Assembly: GCA_040954595.2 (NCBI GenBank)
Contig: CM082597.2
Location: 372,001 to 436,000, forward strand
Reading direction: 5' to 3'
DNA length: 64,000 bases
Source of the DNA: Balanoglossus misakiensis
Lineage: Eukaryota > Hemichordata
Positions 25,989 through 38,900 of this stretch are shown in pieces. A program made the position numbers and the translations under genes. Each line of letters starts with the position of its first letter. The stretch's first letter is position 1. The notes under the pieces are model-generated. The model ran no database searches. It worked only from the letters and a program-made list of their open reading frames with translations, and had not been told where the DNA came from.

Positions 25989-27731
25989 AAAACTAACCTT
26001 CCATCATCAATAATATATACCCACTGGGAAATATTACCCCTTGAAAAACACGACCCACTATACAAACTTGAAATTTTCATCCTGAAAATTGCTGACTTGA
26101 CATTTCATCATAAGTGACAGTTTTCGGCTGAGGATTTTATGATCAGAAAATTAAAATGTGCAAGCGGGCGGAAAATTGAGTACATTTGAAGAATGATAAA
26201 TATTTGACTAAAATCTGACAGATTCGTTCCATCTTCAAGCACAGCTGGAAGTCAAAGTTCATTCTGATGGGGAAATACATGCAAATACACTGCCTTTATC
26301 TGATAAGCAGAGACAAGAAAAACAAACACACAAATCACAACAATTAGTGTGAAATAATAGAGTTTAGTAGAGGCTTTTAGAGCAAAAACAAACATACTTA
26401 AGTAAGAGCAATACAAACACATCAACAGCTATTTCTAGATTAGACTGACTGATAAGATTTCAAGAGCTTATTTAACAGACCATAAGTGCTGTTTGGAAAT
26501 GATTTTATCACAGTTATGTAATGTGCATGTATTTGCCATACAGGCAAAACATATGTACTTCACTCTACGTGTAGCGAACACATCGGTAAAAACATGTTTC
26601 AACTACGTGACTGCGCAGTACTAGTCAATATCGCTCATTGGATTTAAATTTGCACACAATTATCGACCAGTGTCTTGAATTTCATCTTGCTAGGAGTATA
26701 AAACCCAAGGCAATCTATCAGCAATGTAAAGTTCATTTTTGAGGACTTTCTAGGTGTGTATAAATCTTGCAAGTGGTCCAGAGTGTATCTGTTTGGTTCC
26801 AGGGTCTCATTGTTGGAGATTTGTTGACAGATAATGTTACATTTTCACAAGAACCTTCTTTGCGTGTCTCTTTCTTTCACACAGAGAACAACATGAGAGC
26901 TTCTTCTCCAACATAGTGCATTCTGGGATACATTGGCAAAATTTCAAATCACCACAGATCAACCAATGTTACATGTTTAGCATCTTTTCGGTCAGAAATG
27001 TTTCCAAGCCAACATCTTTACCCAAATACACGCAGATTTGCACATCTATGCTCTTTCTATGGAGAAGTTTATCAGGAATTCAATTTATTTTCATTGCTCC
27101 AAGATGCATCCGGTCAAAAAGACCCATGGCCAAGTTACCATTTAACATTTAGTTAGTAACAAAATTACATGATTGTGCAAAGTACACCTTTGATGGGTCT
27201 GGACTGTCACAGAGTTGACAATTATTACTTTTAAATATTTGCCTACAAAACTACAAATGGATATCTCTCTACATGGGGTTCCAACATAAAATGTTTAGAC
27301 GCAGTACGGTCTGTTTCCATGGACACTTTGGCTAGGATATGTTAAATTTAGCAATTTCCAAATGTAGAACTCTTGGCTTCATTGAATGAGAAAGCTCCAT
27401 GGTGATTGGGTTAAATTTGCGTGATAATCCACATCCTTTGATACGGCCAATATCACTCACGTTCTCCAACTGTACCTCCGGAAGGACTTATTTTCTGTTC
27501 ATGGTTAATTACGCTATTATTGATAAATTTACCACAAAATACTGTCACTGGCTGTTAGCTCCCACTATCTACGCTCCCACCTGTTAAGACGAAGGCAAGT
27601 ATTCTGCCAGACCACAAACTGAGCTGAAGAAAGACCGACACATATAGTCACAGTCCAACGCCAATTCTCAGTGAATGAAAACCTGAGTCAGTGCAAATGA
27701 TGTTTACCTTCGCAGTAATCAAAGCTTACAG

Positions 27732-27976
27732 TTATTTGTCGTGAAAGCTTCTTTGCAGTGTTATTCTTTTTGCCGAGTAAACACCGCCACGGAAAAAGCG
27801 TTTTTCATCTTCTCCCTGTGTCTCATTCAGACATCTTACATCGCTAAGCCAATACCACACACAAGAAAAGGGACCCCACTGGGAATGCACTAGTTCTGTT
27901 TTGTCACTCCTGACTTCAAAAACAAAGTCACAGGTACACTTCCTGCAGACATGGCAAAGTAAATTACTTGTTTGTT
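27732..27976 (-). CDS. Putative gene A, last exon: cysteine-containing secreted domain
   Basis: This exon is inferred. A strong acceptor (branch-like CTGAT, then a pyrimidine-rich stretch ending TGCAG) precedes an open frame that joins exon A1 exactly in phase 1 and runs to a TAA. The joined protein would have 106 residues. Mature-part cysteines fall at 33, 36, 39, 41, 64 and 74 (C-x2-C-x2-C-x-C, then two spaced Cys), allowing three disulfides. There is an N-glycosylation sequon at 76-78. Lys-Arg pairs at 84-85 and 95-96 flank the nonapeptide FFRGGVYSA, an arrangement seen in processed prohormones. An alternative reading is that the exon stops at a GAT/GTAAGA donor (intron from 27839) and the gene continues left. 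Two other frames across this GC-richer island are also open, which weakens the case. No family match is recognised. Confidence 0.33.
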
Positions 27977-28079
27977 CTGCAGAATACAAAGATCAGTTCC
28001 GCTGTCTTTGCAACTCCACAGAGAACCTTCCATGTCATCAATAAAATTGGCAGAGAACGAAGCAGAGGAGGATGTTGCT

Positions 28080-28260
28080 AGGGGAAACAGTTCCTCACTG
28101 TGTATAAACCACCGTGTAGGCGCTACACAGTGCAGGGCAAAGCGACGAGTCAGATTCGGTCAGTGACGCGAGCGAATCGGGCTTATCACTCTGCTCCTTG
28201 TAATGTCCTATCAACAGCAGCGCACTATGCATTAACGAAGGCTATGTGAACGAGACTAGT
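28080..28260. promoter_or_regulatory. Short CpG-dense island
   Basis: Around 12 CpGs are packed in roughly 145 bases, near the unsuppressed level, in a landscape where CpG is scarce. It adjoins candidate exon A2. Frames are open on both strands across 27.7-28.2 kb, consistent with locally higher GC. It could be a small unmethylated element, a promoter or exon-associated sequence. Confidence 0.3.
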
Positions 28261-29399
28261 GTGTATTTAGAGCTGGCTTCAAACCCAACAACGGCATAAA
28301 CCATTTAATGTGAACCACACAATACAGAACACACAGAATCTGCTCAAGCATAATTCACCATTTGTGTTGTATTCAAAAATAAAATGACACAATCCACCTG
28401 TTAGATTTAATCTTGTATGAAATTTTGGGTGAACATTGTTTACAAAGCTGCAGCCAGGCACACTATACTCTATGAGCAAAAACACACACACCTGTTATTT
28501 TTTTCATTCACTGATGTACACACACATCTCATTCATGGATTTAATGAGAAAAACGGTAGGAATTGTTTGCTTGGTTTTGAAAAGCAACACTGCAGACACC
28601 AGGTATGGCTCGCTATACATGGATTGGATAATATAGAAAACAATGTGTTCATAGGAAAACAGAGCTTCCATTGGGGGGCACGGAAAAGAGCAATAGCAAT
28701 CTGTTAATTGATTCTCTTGCATTAAAAGCAGCACCCTGCAAAGTCCTTTCTCGCTTTTCTTATTCCTTTCTGAATATTTATTGGAAATTAAAGTGCACAC
28801 ACAGCACTTTTCCCTGCTTCAAATCCAAAGCAGGACTAAGGTAATTCACTGAAATCCATTTACATTCCCGCAGCCATGGCAACGAAAGATAAGATGAAGA
28901 TGGAGTGTCTTGGCAAGGATGTCTGAACTTTTAAGAAATACAATGCCTTCAGGGATCCATCCATCAAACGTCGCTTTATTTCTTTTTTGTGTCCAGAAGG
29001 GACAGTCCATTTTCATCAGAATCAAATATTCATTTGTCGTTTGGGAAATTTGTGAAAAACAAACACTGGCACTGTTGCCCTAGGGGAATAGCAAGAGTCA
29101 AATTGAAGATTGTAAAGTTTGTTAGGTATAATCACCATATTTCAGAAGACAATTATCTATTATTTACCATCTGTTTACGGTGCCAAATATTTGCACTTTG
29201 CTTTGCAAATGGCTGGCACAGTTTATTCTGGTTGATTCAAAGCATTTTGTATGGAAAGTATTTCCCCCAGATCCTTAAATTAGTCAACCTGGATAACACA
29301 TGAAAAACAAAAACGTGCAAGTCAGCTTGAAATCTAGCTGCCAACAGGGATTCACACTTTCTGTAAATTACACTAAGAAACCCATTCAGTTTAATAGAA

Positions 29400-29431
29400 C
29401 CCACACACCTGTCTTGAATCAGGTGTGTGGG
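29400..29431. other. Perfect 12-bp hairpin
   Basis: CCCACACACCTG, an 8-base spacer, then CAGGTGTGTGGG form a perfect inverted repeat. Each arm carries an E-box (CACCTG/CAGGTG). It could be a protein-dimer site or a small hairpin; no gene is adjacent. Confidence 0.85.
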
Positions 29432-31065
29432 CATTAAAACCGTGATGTGTTTTTAAGACTTTGGTCCAAGTCAAATCAGGTCAAGGCTTCAGCGTCTTAA
29501 AGGAGATCCACAAGACATAAGTCTTACTTTAGTTGAAATCAGATTCAGAATGCTTTCAGAGCAATGATGTCAGGGCAGGTTTGTCTAAATGATGATGGAT
29601 AACTTTGTTAGTTCAATCCTCTCTGGAGATGAATCTGAAAAGCGTGTATGTTACTCACTTTAGCCTACATTTTGGACTCAACTAAATCAACAAATGGCAA
29701 CAGAATGTTAAACATTTGCCGGTCGGACCAAAAGAGTTTATTTTCATTTCATCAAATTCAGAGAGTTTCTTGAGCGAAATCTGAAAGATCCTGATAATTT
29801 CTTTGCAAGATTGTTCCAGAGTGCAAGTGCACATCAGCAGATTGATGCGAGTCGGTCAGTCAATACACAGACATATAAACAGATACAACAGTCATTCAAA
29901 CTTGTAAAACTAACGAAGTATAAAACAATCCCATCTCCACAAAGATTAAAACAAGTCACACCTTAATTGTCTGAGTAAAAAAAGTTGAAGGCAGCTGACG
30001 ACAGACTGTCTTTCGAATTCCTTCTACATCAGAACACTGTGTTAGCTGTCAGCTTAAATTAGATGGCTTGGATAAAGTCACCCAACTCAATACTGACATA
30101 TGTTGTAGATGGCCTTGTCTTGATTGTATCAAATCTTTGCGGCCTAGATTGATTTTGACAGAATTGTGTGTCCACAAAGATATGAATACTAAAATTGTGA
30201 GAGATTTTCTGTAACGAGAAAGAGTCATTTTTGGCTGGGAATTGTCATGAAATATATCTACTTCTAACTGATGCTTAAAATCAGAACTACATGAACACAA
30301 CAGTTAGGCTGGTCGTATCTTCATCTCATACAAGCTGTTTAATTTTGGTTGACCAGGTCATGTGACCAGTGTGATTATCAAACGTAAGTCAATACTTTCT
30401 TTCCTAATATTCTGCACAGACAAGAAATATAGATTGCGATGTCATCCACAGACCTCATCACTGTCATTCACCATCAGGTAATATTATAACACTTCAGCTC
30501 TACCTTGCCTTGCCTACCACGGATGCATCTTTGGAACCTTTCAATATTTTATCCTGTCTTAAGTTGCAGTGCCAATAGCTAAATACTAAAACCTTCTTAC
30601 ATCTCTTTGTCCAGCCTCGCCCCTTTCATCTGTACTTTGCTGATGAATAACCTATCAGTTCATTCATATCAGCCAATTCATATCTGGGTAGTACTTTTTT
30701 TGCTCGTGGCAAAATACAACATTAAGAGAATTGATATCGCATTCGCAGCATGTTTTTTACCCTTTATTTCTGCAAGCTTCTCTGGATTGCCTTTCCTGAT
30801 ATTAATATCTCAGATATTTTTTATTCTTTTAATCAGTACCATCCTTCCTATCTCATGTATCCATGGTAACAACACAAAACTGATATTTGATATCTCTACA
30901 TATGATACTTAATAATAGTTTTCAGTATCTTGGGGAAGAAATTCATTTTGGCTCTAAGGTAGATAAAATTCCACATTAAAATATCCTACCTCTTATTTTT
31001 AATATTGTCATTTTCTAATTTACATAAAGATGTATTTTCATCCCCGGTACATGTCATAGTTGATA

Positions 31066-31086
31066 GTATTTCATATAATGAAATAC
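31066..31086. other. 9-bp hairpin with 3-base loop
   Basis: GTATTTCAT-ATA-ATGAAATAC is a perfect inverted repeat. Confidence 0.85.
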
Positions 31087-31185
31087 AATCTACAACTGTG
31101 TATGTTGGAGACTTGTATTACATAATATCATTTCATTTCAGTCTTTCCTGTTTTTTTCATCTTCTTTTCCTGTTTGCGTATATCA

Positions 31186-31199
31186 GTTACCATGGCAAT
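31186..31199. promoter_or_regulatory. RFX X-box-like site, one mismatch
   Basis: GTTACC-AT-GGCAAT. The same 14-mer recurs exactly at 41650-41663; a close relative, GTTGCC-AC-GGCAAT, is at 40789-40802. Confidence 0.4.
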
Positions 31200-31309
31200 G
31201 ACACCCATATGACATCGGGTATCGCATGTCAACTATACCATGTGCATCATGATCACAGAATAGCAGTTTTGACATGCCTGCAATTATCAAGCAAATCTTG
31301 GTAACTTAC

Positions 31310-31349
31310 CTGAGGGAGTGTTACCATGACAGCAATGAAAGAAAATGGT
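31310..31349 (-). other. Candidate 40-base exon with consensus donor
   Basis: The minus strand shows a perfect CAG/GTAAGT donor. Forty bases upstream is ATATTTTAG, with a CTGAC branch-like element about 20 bases before it. One frame reads as a short hydrophobic segment (PFSFIAVMVTLPQ). A perfect donor is expected less than once by chance in a window this size, so this is only suggestive. Confidence 0.14.
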
Positions 31350-33522
31350 CTAAAATATTTGCATCACGTCAGAACGAGATGTAAATGTCACAAACACTTG
31401 TGCACATTATCACTTATTGCGTAGTAAAACCAATTCCTTTCAAAATATGCCTGTAGGCTGAATTCATGGTAGAATCGAACACGGAGATGTGTGAAAGCAA
31501 TCCACAAATTATTCTGGCAGTTTTCATGCAAGAGGCAACAAGCTAGATGCATCATGCTGATTGCAGATCTTGCTTCAACACCATTCGAAGTTGAACCAGT
31601 AAAACGCAAGAAATATGAATATGCAAACATGTAAAAATGAACAAACTTGCTTTGTAATTTAATCAAATCCATCGACGTTATAATAAATGAATATGCATAG
31701 AGTTGGTTCGCAATTTAATCTATATCCAGAGTTAAATGAATTTGGCAGCAAATCGTTCATCAGAGTTTCTTATAACGAAGTCATAAGTCATAACAAGGAA
31801 ATTTCCAGTTGTTTTCCGGGCCTTGCCAAATTCCCGGAATGCTGCAGGCTACGACTCACACCGTCAATTCTCCATTAATGGACACTTTTACACTTGGCAT
31901 ATTAAACACACAGACACAGCTCCAGAAGATACCGGAAACGAGATATCAGCCATGCTAGCAACATCTATCAATATATGACTCGTATCAAGAGATTTCCACT
32001 TTAAATCCTACTTTGAGAAACAGTCAACTTATTTTGTATGGCCAGGCAAACAGGATGTTTGAGATGGCAATGGTGATATTACAGTAAATCTGTAAGCACG
32101 TATGAGAAATTGAAAAGGACTGCCAATTCATCACATGGAGTTATCCCACACTTTACAGACATGACACACATACTTCACACAAATGACATTAGACTATACA
32201 CTGTCAGCCATCTTGTAGATATCGGCGGCCATCTTGTTTTCATCTTTTCAATATTTCAAATAAATTTAATACCAACGTCATTGATCCAGAGTCATGATTC
32301 ATTATTCCTACTTTCTTGACTTCATGTATTTTCAAGAGATAAAATTTGCATCCCTCAAATTTATAGATTTAATATGTTAACGTCGACATTCTGTGCTGAA
32401 TGTTCGCCTGCATAATCGACGAAAACACCACGGGCAAAAGTCATGAATACCACACATTCATTTCACTTTAATCATCTTTCTGACAAAAGACTTGGGATGA
32501 GAAAAGATAAGAAATCACCATGGTGACAGAAGAAACATCAATTATTACAGCTCGATCATTCCAAACATTGACATGATATCGGTTTGACCAATTGCACAAA
32601 CAACACGCACACCACATTTGAATGTGGAGGGCATAAATTGGATATGAAAGTTGGGGTCATTGCAGACAAAATAATTGTTATTTCTCCACACAGGCCAGAG
32701 CCAAAACCTATCTGGACATTATACATTGCCAGTGTGTTGTACTCATCAAAACCATCTTCATTAAAATTCCAAACCCTGCTGTCCACGTGAAAGTCTATTA
32801 AAACAAGCCATCTTTTCTACTTGACTTGGAAACTTACAAATTGCACTCCAATGGAAACAGCTTTCAGACTAACATCACCATGGAAACATTTAGAATGTCA
32901 GAATGATGTTTTATCACTGATCTCTGGGGAATATAATTTCAGACATAACTTTCAAAGAATATCTCATATTGGAAGAATTGTTCAAAATACATTGCAACCC
33001 TGTGTGTCAAGTGAAATGGATTTCTTACATCAGAGGTTAAAGATCACAGCTGTATATCACATGTGCACTACTCACTATCTTCATTCAAAATCTTTGCAGA
33101 TAGTTCACATCAATTCTATTCAGCATGATTCACTCACGACAAAAAATGTACAGTTTCCATGGTGATGAGTCATAGCTTTCATGTGGATTGTGCGTTTTCT
33201 CTTTCTGGCATGATGGATCCTTTTTTTTGCCTTCGTAATAAATCTCAGTATTCTTATCAATCTTTTTGGGGAAATTGCAGATCAAGATTCTCAGACGGTT
33301 TTTATCAAGAGTCAGAGTTCACCACAAATCCTAGAATGTGATCCTGATTTGATCAAATCGCAGACAGAATAAGTGAAGGTGTGTCGCTGATCACTTAGAG
33401 TCTAAATATGTCTACAGTGTAGATATAACACAGACTCAGCCGAGTTTATAAATTGAAGTAAATCTGTCACTATTGCTGACAATATCAAACACATTATAAC
33501 CTATCATTATGTCCACACTTAC

Positions 33523-33562
33523 AGTAAAGATACTTGGGCACGCTGGCTTCTACTCGACAGAA
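33523..33562 (-). other. Candidate 40-base exon with strong splice signals
   Basis: The minus strand shows a T-run acceptor (CTGTTTTTTGCGCAG) followed after 40 bases by ACT/GTAAGTG. Two of three frames are open. It lies inside the putative gene A intron. If included between A1 and A2 it would shift the frame and create a stop four codons into A2, so it would act as a poison or alternative exon, or else belong to the 5' UTR of another transcript. It is unsupported beyond its splice signals. Confidence 0.22.
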
Positions 33563-35611
33563 CTGCGCAAAAAACAGTGTTACCGCATTGTAGCAACCAT
33601 TTCTTAATGCTAATTCTTTACAAATTATTAATTACATATAAAACTGCTAGCTGCCAAATTGCATGCTTGCTTCAACAGTCTCTACTGACTTCAGACTGAA
33701 AGGTAAAATTGTCAGCAAGAGAAACAGGAATTTAGGAAATGAAAGTTATTGTGCAATAAACCAACAACATGCTGCGTATAAAGACATAAATTCAGATTCT
33801 TGCTGTGAAGAATATTAAGAAAGTCGGCCACTTAGTTACGATGACATCAACTGAAATGAACACGTCCCATTATTAGGTTTCCATGGTAATTCTACTGACA
33901 GCCTGTATGCAATGCATAACGCTGTATTCATTTCTATTGCAAGGATAACCATTACATTTTTCACTGCACAGGAAAAACAATCAATAAATGTACAGTTACG
34001 TAAGGAAATTGACATAATTTTAACGCTGGGAATTTTACCTTTAAAAGTCTTTTAACCACTTATTTCATTGTGAATGATTGACAGCTGTCAAAATGTACAC
34101 ATTTAGTAACTTGTAAGATAAAATTGAAGTAAAAGTATATACTTATTTGTACTCAATTAGAAACATGTTGATACATTGTAGCATAACCTTTTCTTTTCAT
34201 ATATTCTAAACCTTTCCATAACTTCCATTTATGGAAAACTCACCAACAGTCTTTCTGAGATATTAAACTTCATATGAACATAGAGGCTGAAGTAAAATTA
34301 GAGAGAGGAATTATTTTCTCACTTAAATGTTTGTAGATGAACCCATTAGATATATTGTATTGTGTACTGTGTCATCCTACTGTGCAAAAATACTTCAATA
34401 AAAGGATATATTTCAATGTTACTGATTGATGTAAAATTTGACAGGAAACAATACAGTTGTAAATCTACTATATTTGTGACAGACTACTATTAAACCAGGC
34501 CACACTTAGAGTCTGATCTCAATCGCTCCAACTTTAAATTGCACAGGGACAACTACTCATTTGTACACAATGAAATTAAAACCACATATTACCATATCAC
34601 TGCCAGAATAAATCATATTTCTTCAAAAATTTACCACCACTAAAAGCCAATCCCCATGCAATGAGCACAGTGGATGGTTTGAAACCCTTCCCTGAATTAA
34701 TTCAGAGAGTTTGTGATGGTGAGATGAAGATGAGATCAGTGTCTAATTCTGTTTTATGATACAATGTATCAAGCAAACTCATGTGACAGTGTCATTTAAT
34801 CACATTGTGTCTATTTCACTTACTTTGATACATTATTGCTACATTGACTCAATTAATTGTCCATTTCAGTATTCTACTCTGTGTCCATTTTTCAATTACA
34901 ATCTGGACTCACACTGCTAATAATCTCATAATTCACGCAACTGATAAGAAAACTGTCAATTCCACAAACACCTACGTAGTAGATTTGATTATCAATTTTC
35001 TACGCTTTCAACATTTACTGATTACTTTTATCGTTACTGCATGAAAAATCATGGTAATTGAGTGGTCAAAACTTTAAAATACTTTCTGAAAGTTGCTGTC
35101 CCCGTTCACCACTTTTCGTACCATCAATTGTCCTCTATAAATCAGTCAAGAATGCAAAAGTTTAAACATCTGTGATGTGCATCACATGTATCCATGTTTT
35201 TGTTCTCCGTAAATCACTGTTCAATCGAAGAGCTCATTTTGTATAGAAACAGATCAATACATGATAATTTTACTTAATTGGAGTCTATTGTTATCAGACC
35301 TGGTTTACCAAACATATTAAAAACTATAATAAACTTGAAATTGTTAATTGTGCTCAAATGAAAATAGGCAGTTCAAGTTCTGTTAGTTTACATTGACATA
35401 TTCTCGTTGATTATGACATTTCCAATAATTTCTACTTCAATTAGCAAAAACAATGAATAGTGTATAATTAAAACTTTGTCATTAATTAGAGCAAACTCAC
35501 ATCTGTTTAAATTCACTGAATTACAATGAAAATTGATTAACATTCTCTGTACGCTGGCAACTTGGTGTATAAGGATTCTGAGTACATGTACAATGTACAC
35601 AGTTGTTCTTG

Positions 35612-35944
35612 TCAATGAGGTAAGGTTGTAATCATGGCTTTACCCCTCGCTAAGTTGCATGCACTCAATGCATGTACATTGTAATCCATGCTAAAACACA
35701 TTCTGTCTGTGTTTTTAATAACTCCATGTAACCTGAGCAGAAGTTCCTGTAATCTGTTGTATGAATGAGTAGACGGATCAATCAGTTGCAGCCAAGGTGT
35801 ACATCCATCATTGTAACATCTTGTTTTCGGATAGGGATTTAGTCTTTTGCTTTCATCAATCATGAAATATGATGCATATTTACAAATGATGTCTCTGCAT
35901 CCAATCCCACCATGTATCAAGATATCCATATCCAAAGCTCTCAT
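35612..35944 (-). CDS. Uncharacterised ORF, 110 codons
   Basis: The ATG-started frame gives a soluble-looking, compositionally balanced protein with Cys at 16, 21, 43 and 48 (C-x4-C and C-x4-C spacing) and a Leu-rich amphipathic stretch near residues 67-73 (LQELLLR). It reads more like protein than most ORFs here, but I recognise no family and see no joinable exons. It lies within the putative gene A intron on the same strand; it could be a decayed retrocopy. Confidence 0.15.
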   Translation of the reverse strand: MRALDMDILIHGGIGCRDIICKYASYFMIDESKRLNPYPKTRCYNDGCTPWLQLIDPSTHSYNRLQELLLRLHGVIKNTDRMCFSMDYNVHALSACNLARGKAMITTLPH

Positions 35945-38900
35945 AATTTATTTTTTGACATAAATCCAGAATTATCCAAGCTATTTATGAATACCTGGCA
36001 CTGCGATAATGGCCAATTAAGGCTTGCGTCTAATACAGAAAATGCGACATGATGTTATTAAATATATAGACTACTGACAGTTAAAACACAGATGTTTGCC
36101 TGTATATTAATATCATTATTAATAGAAATTGACAAATCTTGAACAGAGATGAATTTGTATCAGAATAATAACATGTCATGACGGTACACTGCCATAACAG
36201 TATGACAAGTCTGCACGTATACACAGTGCTTCATAAATGGTGCAGTGTTTCGCAAATCACGTAGCAATCTCAGGGTGAAGCATAGGTAATCTAACAGCAT
36301 TTATCGACTACAAGGGGTCAGTGTGTACACGAAGGTTACATCAATGCTGCATGGCTGTAGTACTTAGAAACCATACAACTTTTTGTTTCTAAGTTACCTG
36401 TTCAGACTCAACAAATACAGACACTATCGCAAAACAAACAAAAGCTATGTAATCCAAAGTACCATTTAGCAAACTATTGCAATCAAATTAAAAGCTATTA
36501 AGGAATAACTCCAAGTTCCACGTTTTAAAGATTAAAATTCCAACCAAATACTTCAATTTGTCATCAATTGATTCAATAAATCAACTGCAAGCAAATGACT
36601 TGAAACTAAACATAGACAAAACACACAATGATCAGAGAAGTTTATCAAAACTTTTGCTCCCACAATCTAAAAGTTCCATTCGCAAAGACTCCATCGTTGT
36701 GAATATGAACACGTCAGAAGGCTTAATTTGTATTTACATGTATCAGTCTGGGAAATCAGATGAGTTTGTCAATTTCTGTGACAAATAATTATTACATCAA
36801 AGTGTTATCAAAGATATACATGCTTAATCTATATGCATTCAGGTCGAAGTACAGATAAAATTCAGATAAATTTCCTTTACTTATCTGACCACCTGTTAAG
36901 TATTCTAAACTCACATAAACGGTAAATATTGAGCTGTTTTTGGCAGTGGTTGGCGGAGATCATATTTGCAAAGTGATCAATGTTTGCCTGGATGATTATC
37001 TTATTAGCCATCGCAAACTAGAAAATGTGCCATAATTTTAAATCATCTCAGAATAATTGAATGCACATCTTTTCTTGACAGTTCTAAACACAAATTACAT
37101 TTCAGCCTCATTTACAGTTATTATTACTCCCTTGAGAGTCTGAAACCTCGCACAGCAGATGAACTTTCATCAAATTCTGCTGACAAAGCACATTTATTCA
37201 TGAAAGTTTGATAGCAATCTGTTGGAGTGTGCCAAACTACACCATCAGAATGACAAATTTCCGGAGATGTCAATGACACAGCTTCAACTTGTAAATTTTA
37301 CCAACTTTCCAAAACAGACTGACTCTGAAGGGACTCGCATGTAACATGTTTCGCAAACAGTTTGGGGACGACACACACCATATCTTATCACTTCCCCACC
37401 ATAATTTCACCAACTACATCAATCTTTCTAAATCACTTCCCACTTCTGGAACTACCCACAATCCTTTGTAACACCATCATTGGCTGATAGACTTGCTACA
37501 GTGTCTGTTCCAATAATGTTACATCTTCTTTAATGAAAGTTGCCAACCTACTAAACTTATCATTTTCAGACCAAAAAACACTGATTTTTGACACAAAAAG
37601 ACATTTTATCGTAGCACTTTCTTGATATGAGTCTGATAAAGTAATAATATTTATGTCACAGAAACTGAAAATTCTGAGCTCATTTCAGACATGTTTATTT
37701 ACAACATAAACCTTAAATGATTTATCAACTGAAGTTGTACAAGGTGGACCAACCTACTAACAACGACAAAGAGGTCTGGCTATATAAAGCAGCACGACTT
37801 CCCTTATTGTGAGTACAACTATTAAGTCAACCGTTTACTACCTTCATATAGTTCATTAAATCAAGCAGAGAGAGGATGATAAGGGTTTGGACTGGGGAAT
37901 AGACTTCAGATAACTGTTACAATCTACTCCAACACATGTTTAACAGTTTGACCTGTCCGTGACCTCCGTCTGAATTCCATGGTTACCAAGACTGAACAAT
38001 GCCATTAATATCTTGCTTAAATTTGTCTATGATCTTTTGCAAATATCTTTCATGTTTTGTTTTTAATATTAGTACAGATGATTAGAATGGCTGTATCACT
38101 GAACTCGAAAAACAGGCCAATCAATGGTGGTGTACAATCAAGCAATGCAACTTGCAAGCCATGCCAATCTCAGAGAATGTACTGTGTACGTGCTATAAAA
38201 TCAGCCAATCAATGACGCAGTACTGTACAGTGTACCGGGTATATGTTACACAATGCAAAATTAGGCCAATCAATGAGATTGTATTGAAAATGTGAGTTCA
38301 GAGTTGGTGCACGGTGGTTTTCAATAGCCTATGGAACACCCTGAGGCTATCAATCAACTCAACAAGATTTGTACAGCATTGTGACAGGCAATGTTTAAAC
38401 TTGAAATGACAAAAGCACCCTTGTCCACCTGCTGAGCTAGCTTTAATTACTCTAATAACAGGCTGATTGAAATGCAGAAGTATTCTTTTGGGAGGTCTAA
38501 TCTTACCATGGGTGTGAAAATCAATGAAGGTGTACTGATCATTGGAAAATGTCATGAATTTTGATGAAGGCGGCTTTTGTATACCAAAATGCTTTAGTCT
38601 GAAATTTCTGCCAGCCTATTACAAACTACAATGTCGATCACATCCTCTGTGTTACAATCCATCAATTCACGGCAAAAGTTCTACGCAGTCAAATGAAATT
38701 CTCTGAAATGAGAACGGCACATATTAATTGGAAAAAAACTGTACAATATCCAAGACTAGCTATCAAGTTAAAAAACGTCACCCTATACATCCTTTCTTGT
38801 AAATTTTAATCTTCACAGAAAGCCGCACACATCATAAAGCTGTCCTTTGGTCTGCCCGTAAATGAAACTGTATTTTGCTGACAACAACCGCGATTACACA

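Larger units (their letters stand above)
12031..27731. other. Non-coding block
   Basis: No supported exon. It contains the octamer duplication (14.9 kb), a patch of CCAGAC-type words near 17.0-17.2 kb, the G-quadruplex candidate, two 16-bp palindromes, a DR1 element, the 22 kb tandem repeat and the LRR-like ORF. The rest shows nothing I can name. Confidence 0.6.
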
